This document shows positions 23,935 to 36,172 of a stretch of DNA of 64,000 nt, piece after piece. The first letter of the stretch is position 1, and every line of letters begins with the position of its first letter. The position numbers and the translations under genes are program-made. The notes beneath the pieces were generated by a model that saw only the letters and a list, made by a program, of their open reading frames with translations, did not search any database and had not been told where the DNA came from. The DNA lies in the NCBI GenBank assembly GCA_001664505.1, contig CP011806.1, positions 5,027,275-5,091,274 of the forward strand, read 5' to 3'. This DNA comes from Acidobacteria bacterium Mor1 (lineage in GTDB: Bacteria > Acidobacteriota > Polarisedimenticolia > Polarisedimenticolales > Polarisedimenticolaceae).

Positions 23935-25125
23935 CTACTTCTTGCGTTTGAACATGCCCTTCTTGATTTGCCAGGGTTGGCCGAACTCCAGGGGGGTGGC
24001 CTGGATGTTGGTCTCGATGGGGTCGCCGGCGGCGAGCTGGTTGATGTCGCCGCCACCCATCGGCTTGGCGTAGGACGCGCTGTCGGAGACCTTGATCACC
24101 TGGAGCTTGACCTCGCTCTCGTCGGCGTAGGCGATGATCTCGCCGGTGTCCGGGTTGGTGATCGGCTCGCCGCGCTTGACCGCGGTGACCACGTCGTCGA
24201 CGCTCAGGGTGTCGGAGCCCAGGTTGATGATCACTTGGCCGCCGGCCACCGCGGCGACCTTGCCCGAGGGCGGCCGGTTGCCGACTTCCTTCACCAGTCC
24301 GTAGATGCCGGCGTTGACCGCGGCGATCATCGCCTGGCCGATGGGCGTCTTGGAGTAGTTGCCCATGAAGCCGCCCAGGGCGCCGGCGCTACCCCAACCG
24401 ACGCCGCCGAAGTCGATGGCGCGGCTCTTGAGCCGGACTTCGACCGGTTCCGAGGCCAGGATCTCGCCGCTGTTCATGTCGATCATCTGCATGGTGATCG
24501 AGACGAAGGACTCGGCGTTCTGCCATTTGACTCCCCCGAGCGCGCCCAGCTTGCGGCCGAAGGCGCCGAGGCCGCGCTTCTTGCCCTTGACGTTGGGTTC
24601 GTAGGAGTTGACGACCAGCTTGACGCCGTACTGGGCGCCGAGCAGCTGGCCGGTCTTGGCGGAACTCGCCTTGCGTACCCGGCCGGTGTTGCCCAGGTCC
24701 TGCTCGGCCATGATGGCGTCGAGGCTGTCCCGCTCGACCACCCGGAAGCGGTTGGTCTGGGTCAGGATGTCGCTGACGATGGCGTCGAGGCCCTGGATCG
24801 GCACTTCGCCGGCTTGGCTGTTGACGTTGTAGGAGTAGGTTCCGCCGGGGCCGGTGAACTTGGCTCGGTAGGACCCGTAGCTGGAGTCGTTCTGGGTTTC
24901 CAGCACCCGGATCAGCGACTTGTTGCCGTTGAAGCCTCCCCACTTGACCCGGACCATGTCGGTGGGCCGGTTCTGCATGATCGGGAGCAGGTCTTCGGGG
25001 AGCGGCTTTTCGCCATCTTTCTCGGTCACGGCGTAGGCCACGTACTCCGCGAACAGCGGCGTGGATGCCAGTCCGAGGGTCAGCAGCAGGGCGCAGACGA
25101 TCGCGCCTCGTCGGATCCCTTTCAT
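23935..25125 (-). CDS. CsgG/HfaB-family secreted protein
   Basis: The start is ATG 25125, with GGAGG six bases upstream; an ATG two codons earlier abuts the ribosome site. The 396-residue product has a signal peptide ending in PLFA. It then has a CsgG-like domain with DILTQTNRFRVVERDSLDAIMAEQDLG, AKTGQLLGAQYGVKLVVNSYEP and a later MQMIDMNSGEILASEPVEV, the usual three landmarks. Unlike CsgG it has no lipobox cysteine, so it is probably periplasmic or anchored otherwise. A carboxy-terminal extension (about 255-396) has a beta-rich segment, including VIINLGSDTLSVDDVV, as in FlgT-like C-terminal domains. No curli subunit genes are nearby. It may be an outer-membrane assembly factor of unknown cargo. 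Confidence 0.85.
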   Translation of the reverse strand: MKGIRRGAIVCALLLTLGLASTPLFAEYVAYAVTEKDGEKPLPEDLLPIMQNRPTDMVRVKWGGFNGNKSLIRVLETQNDSSYGSYRAKFTGPGGTYSYNVNSQAGEVPIQGLDAIVSDILTQTNRFRVVERDSLDAIMAEQDLGNTGRVRKASSAKTGQLLGAQYGVKLVVNSYEPNVKGKKRGLGAFGRKLGALGGVKWQNAESFVSITMQMIDMNSGEILASEPVEVRLKSRAIDFGGVGWGSAGALGGFMGNYSKTPIGQAMIAAVNAGIYGLVKEVGNRPPSGKVAAVAGGQVIINLGSDTLSVDDVVTAVKRGEPITNPDTGEIIAYADESEVKLQVIKVSDSASYAKPMGGGDINQLAAGDPIETNIQATPLEFGQPWQIKKGMFKRKK

Positions 25126-25360
25126 CGTCATCCTCCGTGCGGGGCGTCCCCGCGGGTGTTCCTGGTCGTGCCCGGCACGCCGGCGTTCGATGACGCGGGG
25201 CGTGTCGACCGTTCCCGCCTCCGGGCTGATCTGAATATAGCGCAACGGCATCCGGCGGGGATCGCGGGCGTCCCGTTCGCCGGGCCCGCTTTCCGAACTA
25301 TTGGGTCGCCCGGTGGGCCGGGGTGTTACAGGAAGGACGTTTCGCGGGTCGATCCGGGCC

Positions 25361-26233
25361 ATGAGCACTACAATAAGAGGGATGATCGACACCGACGGGT
25401 CCGCCAAGTCCTTTGATATCCAGTACGTTAGCCGGGAGGGCTCCCGGCCGGGCCGGGATTTGCTCGCCGTCGAGGAGCCGATGGAGATCCGCCTCGGCTT
25501 CGGAGCCGAGGGCTCGAGGCAGGCCCGCAGCCTCTCGATCACCATGCGGACCCCGGGCAACGACTTCGAGCTCGCCGCCGGGTTCCTGTTCACCGAGCAG
25601 ATCGTGACCGATCCGGCCCATGTAGGCGAGGTGGCCTTTTGCGGCCCGCCGGCCCCGGGCCGGGAGACCAGCAACATCGTGCGAGTGGAGCTGGGCCCCG
25701 AGGTCGAGGTCGACCTGGGACGACTGCAGCGGCACTTCTATACGACTTCGAGTTGCGGCATCTGCGGCAAGGCCTCGCTGGACGCGGTGGCGGCCCAGGG
25801 GCTGCGCGAGCTGGACCGCGAGCGGCCGCGGCTCTCCGGCGAGGTGATTCACCGGCTGCCGGATCTGCTGCGGGGCAGCCAGCCGGTGTTCGAACGGACC
25901 GGGGGGCTCCATGCCGCCGCGGTCGCCCGGCCCGACGGAACGCTGGTCCACGTCCGGGAGGATGTCGGGCGTCACAACGCCGTGGACAAGCTCCTTGGCC
26001 GGTTCTTCCTCGACGGGCAGACCGATCTCGGGGACTCGATCCTGGTGGTCAGCGGCCGGGCCAGTTTCGAACTGGTGCAGAAGGCGCTGGCCGCGGGATT
26101 GCCGGCGATGGTGGCGGTCGGAGCTCCCTCGAGCCTGGCCGTCGACCTGGCCGAGCGCTACGGCATGACCCTGATCGGCTTCGCCTCGGCCGACCGGTTC
26201 AACGTCTACACCGGCCATGGGCGTATGATCTAG
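25361..26233 (+). CDS. fdhD: formate dehydrogenase accessory sulfurtransferase FdhD
   Basis: The 290-residue protein starts at ATG 25361; ATG 25382 is a possible alternative just after AAGAGGG. It has the FdhD core: an amino-terminal VEEPMEIRLGF strand, TPGNDFELAAGFLFTE, and the reactive loop SSCGICGK with Cys132 and Cys135. It also shows TGGLHAAAVARPDG, REDVGRHNAVDKLLG and SGRASFELVQKAL. FdhD moves sulfur from the desulfurase IscS to the bis-MGD cofactor of formate dehydrogenase, an essential activation step. It is followed two bases later by the formate dehydrogenase genes, so the maturase and the enzyme are in one operon. The assignment is secure. Confidence 0.97.
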   Translation: MSTTIRGMIDTDGSAKSFDIQYVSREGSRPGRDLLAVEEPMEIRLGFGAEGSRQARSLSITMRTPGNDFELAAGFLFTEQIVTDPAHVGEVAFCGPPAPGRETSNIVRVELGPEVEVDLGRLQRHFYTTSSCGICGKASLDAVAAQGLRELDRERPRLSGEVIHRLPDLLRGSQPVFERTGGLHAAAVARPDGTLVHVREDVGRHNAVDKLLGRFFLDGQTDLGDSILVVSGRASFELVQKALAAGLPAMVAVGAPSSLAVDLAERYGMTLIGFASADRFNVYTGHGRMI

Positions 26234-26235
26234 AG

Positions 26236-27777
26236 ATGCTCGAAACCACGGCACAGCGGGAGCGGGTCCTCAAGCTCCTGGAAGAAGAAGGCGGCGTGAC
26301 CGAGGAGTCGGTGCGCCGGGTTGCCCGGGAGGCCAACGTCCCCGAGGCCGAGGTCTGGGGCGCCGGACTCTTCTACACGCTGATCAACAACCCCGGCGAC
26401 CGGGTGCGGGTCTGCGACGGGCTCTCCTGCCAGATGGCCGGTGCGGATGCGCTGACCGAACGGTTGGAGTCCCAAGGCAAGACCTGCGAGCGGGTCAGCT
26501 GCCTGGGCCAGTGCGATCTGGCGCCGGCGACCCTCGACGAGCAGATGAAACTGGTGACCTACGAAGGGCGCCCGACCGGGGTGACTCCCGATGACCCGGA
26601 GCTGCCGATGAACCTCGGCGGCGAGATGGACCGGAGCTACGCCGGTCTGGCCCGGGCCCGGGAGATGGGCGCCGAAGCGGTGATCGACGAACTGGAGGCC
26701 TCGGGCCTGCAGGGTCGAGGGGGCGCCGGTTTCCCGGCTCACTTCAAGTGGCGCTCGCTGCGCAGCCAGGCCGAGACCGAACGCTACATCGTGTGCAACG
26801 CCGACGAGGGCGAGCCGGGCACCTTCAAGGACCGCGAGGTTCTGCTGCGCCAGCCGCACCTGATGCTCGAGGGGCTGGCGATCGCGGCTTGGACCGTCGA
26901 GGCCAAGGACATCTACATCTACATCCGCGGCGAGTTCGGCAACGAGCGCCGCAACCTCGACCGGGCGATGGAAGAGGCTCGGGAGCAACTCTCCTGTTTT
27001 AACTGGCACGTGGTCGACGGCCACGGCGCCTACATCTGCGGTGAGGAGACGGCGCTGCTCGAATCCCTCGAAGGGAAGCGGGGGATGCCGCGGCTGAAGC
27101 CGCCCTTCCCCACCGAGCAGGGTTTCCGCGGCAAGCCGACATTGATGCAGAACGTGGAGACCCTGGCCTGTATCCCCGCGATCCTAAGTCGCGGCGGCGC
27201 CTGGTTCAAGGGGCTGGGCCGCAACGAGCCGGGGACCAAGCTGTACTGCATCTCCGGCCATGTGAAGACGCCGGGAGTCTACGAGTTGCCGCTAGGGGTG
27301 ACCCTGGACGAACTGGTCGAGGCCGCCGGAGGCTACGAGGGCACGCCGATGGCGTTCAGTCCCGGCGGAGCTTCCAGCGGCTTCCTGCCGATGGATCAGC
27401 GCGAATTGCCGCTGGACTTCAAGAGCCTGGCCGGCGCCGGCTCGATGCTCGGCAGCGCCGGCGTCGTGGTGCTCAACGACACCGTCGACATGGCGGTCGC
27501 CTCGGCCTGGCAGCTGGTGTTCTTCGAGCGGGAGAGCTGCGGTCAGTGTGCGCCATGCCGCATCGGCACCCGCTATCTGCGCCGCCAGCTCGACCGCTAC
27601 GTGCAGATCGGCGACCCCGCCTCCTTGGCCCAGGCCGACGACGTCGGTTGGGAAATGGAAGAGGGCTCGATCTGCGGCCTGGGCATGGTTGCGGCCAAGC
27701 CGCTGGAAGCGGCGCGCAAGTATTTTCCCGAAGCATTCGAAACCCGGAACTCCAACGGGTCGTCCAAGCGTGGGTGA
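26236..27777 (+). CDS. NAD-dependent formate dehydrogenase beta subunit (NuoE-NuoF fusion)
   Basis: The ATG at 26236 is two bases after the fdhD stop. The 513-residue protein fuses a NuoE-like thioredoxin-fold domain (about 1-120, [2Fe-2S] ligands Cys60, Cys65, Cys89, Cys93) to a NuoF-like domain. The second domain has the NADH loop GRGGAGFPAHFKW (160-172), the FMN loop NADEGEPGTFKDRE (188-201) and the SLBB-like region. Its carboxy-terminal [4Fe-4S] site is SCGQCAPC (Cys435, Cys438, Cys441) with Cys480. It passes electrons from the catalytic subunit to NAD+. The arrangement corresponds to FdsB with FdsG fused. It is followed five bases later by the alpha subunit. Confidence 0.95.
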   Translation: MLETTAQRERVLKLLEEEGGVTEESVRRVAREANVPEAEVWGAGLFYTLINNPGDRVRVCDGLSCQMAGADALTERLESQGKTCERVSCLGQCDLAPATLDEQMKLVTYEGRPTGVTPDDPELPMNLGGEMDRSYAGLARAREMGAEAVIDELEASGLQGRGGAGFPAHFKWRSLRSQAETERYIVCNADEGEPGTFKDREVLLRQPHLMLEGLAIAAWTVEAKDIYIYIRGEFGNERRNLDRAMEEAREQLSCFNWHVVDGHGAYICGEETALLESLEGKRGMPRLKPPFPTEQGFRGKPTLMQNVETLACIPAILSRGGAWFKGLGRNEPGTKLYCISGHVKTPGVYELPLGVTLDELVEAAGGYEGTPMAFSPGGASSGFLPMDQRELPLDFKSLAGAGSMLGSAGVVVLNDTVDMAVASAWQLVFFERESCGQCAPCRIGTRYLRRQLDRYVQIGDPASLAQADDVGWEMEEGSICGLGMVAAKPLEAARKYFPEAFETRNSNGSSKRG

Positions 27778-27782
27778 CGGAT

Positions 27783-30530
27783 ATGAGTGAAGCACGACAA
27801 CTGCCGGAAGACGAACTCTTCGAGGTCGAGATCAACGGCCGGACCTGCGAGGCCCGGGAGGGGGAGACCGTCTTCGAGGTCGCCGCCCGTCAGGGCGTCG
27901 AGATCCCGGTCCTGTGTCATGACACCCGGCTCGAACCCGCCGGTGCCTGCCGGGTTTGCCTGGTGGAAGTCGAGGGTCAGCGGCGTCTGCAGCCCGGATG
28001 CGCCTGGAAGGTCTCGGCGGGGATGAAGATCACCACCGAATCCGACCGGATCGAAAAGCATCGCCGCGTGCTCTACGGCCTGTATCTGGCCGATCACAAG
28101 CTGGACGACGCCGGCTTGCCCGTGGAGACGGCCAACGCCAACCAACTGCGGATGCTCGCCGAGAAGACGCCGCCGCTTCAGCTCGAGGCGGTCGAGGCGC
28201 CCCGGCGGGGCCGGCCCGAGGACGAGAACCCCTACATCAAGTTCGATCCCGAGCTTTGCATCCTCTGCGCCCGCTGCACCCGCTACTGCGATGAGATCGA
28301 GGCGGTCAACGCCATCACCCTGGCCTGGCGGGGTTCCGAGACGACGATCTCCACCGCCGGCGAGCGGGGACTGCTGGACACCAGTTGTGAACTCTGTGGC
28401 GGCTGCATCGACACCTGCCCGACCGGCGCGCTGATCGAGAAGAAGGCGCCGCAGATTCTTCCGGCCCACGCCGAGAAGGTGCGCAGCACCTGCAATTTCT
28501 GCGGCGTCGGCTGCCAGCTGGATCTCCATGTGGTCGACGGCAAGGTGGCAAAGGTCACCAGCCCTCCTGTGGGCGAGACCGTCAACGACGGGAATCTCTG
28601 CGTCAAGGGACGCTTCGCCTACGACTTCGTGCATCACGAGGACCGGCTGACCGAGCCGCTGATCCGCCGCGAAGATGGTGAGTTGCATCCGGCCAGCTGG
28701 GAAGAGGCGATCGAGGTCGCGGCCAAGGGGTTGCTCGGCGTGAAGGAACGCCACGGAAGCGACGCCATGGGCTTCGTCTCGTCGAGCCGCTGCACGGTGG
28801 AAGAGAACTACCTGATGCAGAAGCTGTCGCGCACCGCCTTCCGAACAAACAACATCCATCAGTGTGCCGCTACGTGACACGCGCCCACGGTCGCCGGTCT
28901 GGTGACCATGTTCGGAGCGGGCGCGATGACCAACTCGATCGACGAGATTCGCGACACCGAAATGATGTTCGTGATCGGGTCGAACACCTCCGAGGCTCAT
29001 CCGATCATCGCGATGGAGATGAAAAAGGCGGTCGGGCGCGGTTCGCGGCTGATCGTCGCCGACCCCCGTGCGATCTGGATGGCGGGTATCGCCGAGAAGC
29101 ACATGCAGCTTCATCCGGGGACCGACGTGTGGCTGCTCAACGCCATGGCCCACGTGATCGTCACCGAGGATCTGGTTGACCACGACTTCATCGCCGCCCA
29201 CACCGAGCGCTTCGAGGAGTACCGGGAGTCGGTGCTCAGCTACACCCCCGAGGAGGCGGAGAAGATCACCGGTGTGCCGGCCCAGGATATCCGCGACGTG
29301 GCCCGGCTCTACGCCACCACCGAGAAGGCGGGGATCTACTACACCCTGGGCATCACCGAGCACACCCACGGCACCGACAACGTCTACGCCCTGGCGAACC
29401 TGGTGTTGATGACCGGGCATCTGGGGAAGCCCTCCGCCGGCATGAACCCGCTGCGGGGCCAAAACAACGTCCAGGGGGCCAACGACGCCGGGGCGACGCC
29501 GGTGTTCTACCCGGGCTACCAGAACGTGACCGACCCCGCGGTGCGCAAGAAGTTCGAGCAGGCCTGGGGGGTGGAACTCGATCCCAACGACGGTCTCAAC
29601 CTGAACGTGATGATGAAGGAACTGGCCAAGGGCAAGATCAAGGGCATGTACGTGATGGGGGAGGACATCGTCATCTCCGAACCAAACGTGTCCCAGATCG
29701 AGAAGGGCCTGAACCAGATCGAGTTCCTGGTCTGCCAGGAGATCTTCCACAACCTGACGACCCAGTACGCCGACGTGGTGTTCCCGTCCTCCTGCTTTGC
29801 CGAGAAGGACGGCGTGTTCACCAACAGTGATCGCCGGGTCCAGCGGGTGCGCAAGGCGGTGGATCCGCCGGGCAACGCCCGGGAGGACTGGCGCATCCTG
29901 GCCGACATGGCCCGTGCCTGCGGCTACCCGATGCCCCACTACGAAAACCCGGGCGAGATCTACGACGAGATGGCGGCGTTGACGCCCAAGGTCGCCGGGA
30001 TCTCCCACGAACGCCTGGACGAACGGCCCAGGGGGCTGCAATGGCCCTGCACCGATTCCGACCACGAGGGCACGCCGACGCTGCACCAGGACGGTCCCAT
30101 CGTGGGCAAGGCCGGCTTCCAGCCGGTGGCCTACCGGCCCAGTGACGAGATGCCCGACGACGAGTACCCGCTGGTGCTTTCGACCGGCCGCACCCTCTAT
30201 CACTACAACGCCGCGACCCAGACCCGCCGTTCGGCAGGCCCGGTGGCCAAGCAGGCGCGCAACTTCATCGAGATCCATCGGAAGGACGCCGGCAAGCTCG
30301 GCATCTCCGACGGTGAAACCGTGCGGGTTTCCTCTCGCCGCGGTTCCGTCGAGGCGATGGCGATGGTCTCGCCGCGGCCCCGCCGGGGCTGCGTGTGGAT
30401 GCCGATGCACTTCGCCGAGTCGCGGGCCAACGAGCTGACCAACGATGCCGGCGACCCGATCACCCAGACCGCCGAGTACAAGGTCTGCGCGGTGCGCGTC
30501 GAGGCATTGACGCCGGAGCCGGTCGGCTAG
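27783..30530 (+). CDS. formate dehydrogenase alpha subunit, selenocysteine-containing
   Basis: The ATG at 27783 opens a frame that is interrupted only by TGA at 28875-28877 and then runs to 30530 (915 residues counting selenocysteine 365). The amino-terminal [2Fe-2S] site is Cys45, Cys56, Cys59, Cys73. Two [4Fe-4S] sites follow (Cys159/162/165/169 and Cys202/205/208/212). The molybdopterin domain has its own cluster (Cys237, 240, 244, 273). The UGA lies in CAAT-U-HAPTVAGL, exactly where formate dehydrogenase H has Cys/Sec before HxPxVAG. A SECIS hairpin follows it. The enzyme oxidises formate to CO2, or works in reverse, at a bis-MGD Mo/W site and passes electrons to the beta subunit. Automatic annotation would split it into two genes or call a pseudogene. 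Confidence 0.96.
28875..28907 (+). promoter_or_regulatory. UGA(Sec) codon and bacterial SECIS hairpin
   Basis: UGA at 28875-28877 is followed after 18 bases by the loop GGUCU (28896-28900), flanked by stem arms GGUCGCC (28889-28895) and GGUGACC (28901-28907). They pair over seven positions, one of them G-U. The E. coli fdhF element has the same 18-base spacing and the same GGUCU loop, bound by SelB. The hairpin is within the reading frame, as in bacteria. selA, selB and selC must be encoded outside the window. Confidence 0.9.
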
Positions 30531-30555
30531 CCGTGTCGCTCCCTGCCGGGTTTCG

Positions 30556-30585
30556 TCCGCCTCGGGACAAGAAGTCCGAGGCGGA
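30556..30585 (+). terminator. hairpin downstream of the formate dehydrogenase operon
   Basis: TCCGCCTCGG (30556-30565) and CCGAGGCGGA (30576-30585) form a perfect 10-bp stem, extendable by three pairs with one bulged G and an AAGAA loop. It lies 26 bases after the alpha-subunit stop. There is no T-run, so termination may be weak or the structure may protect the 3' end. Confidence 0.5.
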
Positions 30586-30601
30586 GGCATAGACCCGGGC
30601 G

Positions 30602-31009
30602 TTGTCGGTGGTCTGGGTCCTCTCGTCGATCCTCGGTCTGATACCCCTGCCTGTCGTCCACGACTGGATCGACGAAGGGACCTCATTCGGTCTCAGGCTG
30701 CTGATCCTGGTTCTAGCCTTCGCGATCTTCGCGTCGTTGATCGGCGGGTACCTGAGCTACGTGGCCACGATCATTCGCTTCTTCTCCCGGGGCATGCCGC
30801 TCGATGCCTCGGTCGGCTACGGGTACCGTTCAGCCTTCGGTGTTTCCAACGCATCCGTGATCCTTTGCTGTATCGGGCTGGATCGCATCCCCGGTGTATG
30901 GCCGGTCTTCTTCGTTGTCGCGGCCTTGGCCGTCCCCTGGCCCGCCCTCCGGCTCTGGTATCGAATCCGCGAGCGGGTCTACGAGAGCCGCCGCATGCTG
31001 CAGCCCTAG
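30602..31009 (+). CDS. small integral membrane protein, unknown
   Basis: The frame opens with TTG at 30602; a GTG two codons later is as likely, and neither has a strong ribosome site. The 135-residue product has three hydrophobic helices (about 1-20, 30-58 and 72-112) and a short basic tail, RIRERVYESRR. The middle helix carries SLIGGYLSYVATIIRFF. No family recognised. It lies after the formate dehydrogenase hairpin and converges with the next gene, 13 bases between stops. Codon use is like the neighbours, so I think it is real, but expression is uncertain. Confidence 0.5.
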   Translation: MSVVWVLSSILGLIPLPVVHDWIDEGTSFGLRLLILVLAFAIFASLIGGYLSYVATIIRFFSRGMPLDASVGYGYRSAFGVSNASVILCCIGLDRIPGVWPVFFVVAALAVPWPALRLWYRIRERVYESRRMLQP

Positions 31010-31022
31010 TCGGTGCGGGATA

Positions 31023-31916
31023 CTACGGGTCGCAGGACTCGCGCCGGCACGCCCCGAGCCGGCTGCGACAGTTCCCCAGATCGGACTCCAGGCAGGAGAC
31101 CTCGTGTTCGGCGCGATCCAGGTCTGCCTGGACCGAGGCGATTTCCTGCTCCGCCGCACGGAGGTCCGACTCGAGGGAGCGTATGTCTCCCTCGGAGGAT
31201 GCCAGTCGCCGCTGAAGCGCGGCTGCCTCGGCCAGGGCCTGATCCCGCTGATGTTTCAGGCTGTTGCGCTCGCTGAGAGCGTCGTCGCGCTCATGCTCGG
31301 CCCGGTTGATGGCGCGCTGCCATTTCTCGGCGAAGGCGTGCCAGTCGATCTCATCGGCGAGCATCCACTCGCCCCGATGCTGCAGATAGCCCCGGGCACG
31401 AAGTGCGATGGCGCGATCTTCTTCCCGGAGGGCCGCCGCTTCTTCCCGGGTGACCCACTCGCCGTCGTAGCGCACGTAGCCGAGGAAGTGGCGGGCCCCT
31501 CCGTGATTCCGGTCGGCTCCCAGCACCAACTCCATGAGTGCTTCGATCTCGTCGTCGGGGAAGCCTCTCTCCCGGGCGTCCCGGGTCAGCCGGTAGAGTG
31601 CCTTTCCGTCGGCGCCCGGTTCCGCTTCCAGGCGCTGGCGAACCCAGGCTTGCCGCCGCTGCCGGGACTCTTCGAGTAGCTCGAGCCGGGTCTTGCCGCG
31701 CTCGATCGAGACCACCTGGGAGCGGGGCAGGATCATCTCGCCGCCGTCGACTTCGACCCGCACGATGTCGTTCTCGATCCGGGCCCGGCCTTCGAGGGTT
31801 CCTCCCGAGGTCAGTTTCACCCGGTCGGCCCAGGCCGCGCCGTACCATCCGGCTGCAAGCAACAGGCTCAATCCGAAGGCTCGCGCCGCGCGCCCGATCT
31901 GATCGCGTCGATTCAT
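31023..31916 (-). CDS. exported coiled-coil protein, unknown function
   Basis: The ATG at 31916 follows GGAGGGG and gives a 297-residue protein with a signal peptide (1-30, cleaved after AWA). The mature amino terminus [33 protein letters not shown] looks like a small beta-domain often found in secreted proteins of Planctomycetes and Acidobacteria (the 20 residues after Ala30 and the next dozen). A helical middle section has two [14 protein letters not shown] / [13 protein letters not shown]-like repeats. The final 100 residues are a long, highly charged coiled coil with three cysteines near the end (CLES, CRSR, CRRESC). No enzyme motif is visible. It is divergent from the large hybrid kinase. 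Confidence 0.75.
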   Translation of the reverse strand: MNRRDQIGRAARAFGLSLLLAAGWYGAAWADRVKLTSGGTLEGRARIENDIVRVEVDGGEMILPRSQVVSIERGKTRLELLEESRQRRQAWVRQRLEAEPGADGKALYRLTRDARERGFPDDEIEALMELVLGADRNHGGARHFLGYVRYDGEWVTREEAAALREEDRAIALRARGYLQHRGEWMLADEIDWHAFAEKWQRAINRAEHERDDALSERNSLKHQRDQALAEAAALQRRLASSEGDIRSLESDLRAAEQEIASVQADLDRAEHEVSCLESDLGNCRSRLGACRRESCDP

Positions 31917-32143
31917 GGCACACCCCTCCTCCCCCTTCTGACCGGGGACGATGCAAGGCCCGGACCGGAAGAAAGTCGGCTGTTGCGGACCATTTCTCGA
32001 TCCAGTGGTCGCCGCCGGCGACTCCGTGGGAGGACGCATCGTCGCCGTGGGAGGGCAGGGGAGGCCGAGACTCAAGTCCGGTCGAAGGGCGCCGATCCAG
32101 TGGCCGAGAATCTGTGTCCGCAGCAGCTCGTCGACCGACTTTG
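31917..32143. other. 227-base divergent gap
   Basis: This gap separates the minus-strand coiled-coil gene from the plus-strand hybrid kinase. Open frames enter it from both sides, but without ribosome sites or coding character. No promoter or palindrome of note was found; both genes presumably start from here. Confidence 0.4.
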
Positions 32144-35164
<3,021 letters not shown>

Positions 35165-35242
35165 TCGCCCTCGCGGCCGCCGGCCGATCGCGTTAGGCTT
35201 CTCCCTGCGGCCCGGTCTCGCCGGTCACCGACAGGGGGTACC

Positions 35243-35758
35243 ATGAAAAGTCTCGCTACGGCTTCGGCCATCCTGCTCACGCTGCTCGCCGCGTGCGCGC
35301 CGAGCTCGGAGACCGCTCCGAACAGGGCTCCGCAGCCCGCGGTGGATACCGCCGCCGACGAAGCGATCCTTCGTGAGCTGCACGCCACGGTGATTCGCGC
35401 CCACCTGGAGAACGACGTCGATCGTTGGCTCGCCACCGAGGCAGAGTCCTTCGTCTCGGCGAATCGGGGGGAGATCCGCTATCTCGACGGTGAGACCCGG
35501 CGGCAGATGCGGGAGCCCTACCTGGGGAGTGTGCGTTTCACGACCTACCGCGATCTGCGGGAGCCGATCGTCGAGGTATCCGACGACGGCACCCTGGGCT
35601 GGGTCATCGTCGAGGTCGAGCTGGACGGTACCCACACCGCCGGGGACGGGAGCGAGACCCCGGTGCAGGGTGTGTTTGCCTGGATCGAGCTGTACCGCAA
35701 GATCGACGGGCGCTGGCTCTGTGTGGGTAACGTCTCCAACGCGCGTCCGTCCTCGTAG
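35243..35758 (+). CDS. lipoprotein with SnoaL/NTF2-like domain
   Basis: The 171-residue protein starts at ATG 35243 after AGGGGGTACC. It has a lipoprotein signal peptide with the lipobox LLAAC (Cys18), followed by a short Ala/Pro linker. The rest is a single domain of about 120 residues with an initial helix (EAILRELHATVIRAHLENDVDRWLA) and four antiparallel strands. This is the plan of NTF2/SnoaL or DUF4440 proteins. Such domains bind small molecules or act as adaptors, and no catalytic residues are identifiable. It is probably anchored to the inner or outer membrane. It is 78 bases downstream of the kinase and could be co-transcribed with it. Confidence 0.75.
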   Translation: MKSLATASAILLTLLAACAPSSETAPNRAPQPAVDTAADEAILRELHATVIRAHLENDVDRWLATEAESFVSANRGEIRYLDGETRRQMREPYLGSVRFTTYRDLREPIVEVSDDGTLGWVIVEVELDGTHTAGDGSETPVQGVFAWIELYRKIDGRWLCVGNVSNARPSS

Positions 35759-35874
35759 CTAACGCGAGCGAGCGGGTTACCTCGCCGCCAATCGGGGTTC
35801 TCGCTGGTTGATCGACGGAACCTTCCGAAGTGCCGCTGCGTTTCTTCCCGGACAACCATGAGGAGGAACGTGAA

Positions 35875-36159
35875 TTGGGACTGATCAACTGGATCTTCGA
35901 CTTCTACCAGCAGCACAAGATCAACGAGACCCGCCGGGAACTCGATCAGGCGCGGATGGAAGCCGCCCGGGTGACCCAGGGGGGAACCGTTGACGCCGAG
36001 CGGCTCGAACGGGCGCTCGGCGAGCTGGCCCTGGCGACCAAGACCATTCAGCGTCTGATGGTCGACAAGGGAGTCTGCTCACCCGACGAGTTTCGCAACA
36101 CCCTGCAGCGGGTCGACCTGGAAGACGGCCGCGCCGACGGCCGCAGTCCTATCGGCTGA
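35875..36159 (+). CDS. small helical protein, unknown
   Basis: I prefer the TTG at 35875 because a perfect AGGAGG lies eight bases upstream (35861-35866); a GTG at 35830 would add 15 residues. The 94-residue product MGLINWIFDFYQQHKINE is largely helical and amphipathic. It has an aromatic amino terminus and a charged middle (ETRRELDQARMEAARV) that may form a coiled coil. The tail is acidic. No family recognised; the amino terminus resembles small cytoplasmic proteins of unknown function in other GC-rich genomes. The gene ends 13 bases before the convergent MerR gene. Confidence 0.6.
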   Translation: MGLINWIFDFYQQHKINETRRELDQARMEAARVTQGGTVDAERLERALGELALATKTIQRLMVDKGVCSPDEFRNTLQRVDLEDGRADGRSPIG

Positions 36160-36172
36160 CCGGCCAGCCGGA

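Noticed and set aside
23600-24056. Small proteins in the 23.6-24.0 kb gap
   Set aside because: The frames read through the inverted repeat arms on both strands and have no ribosome site; they are by-products of the palindrome.
28875-28877. Pseudogene or frameshift in the formate dehydrogenase gene
   Set aside because: The UGA is in frame with both halves, sits at the selenocysteine position and is followed by a SECIS hairpin.
27597-30686. 1029-residue open frame on the minus strand
   Set aside because: It lies antisense to the formate dehydrogenase catalytic subunit and has no ribosome site or recognisable domain.
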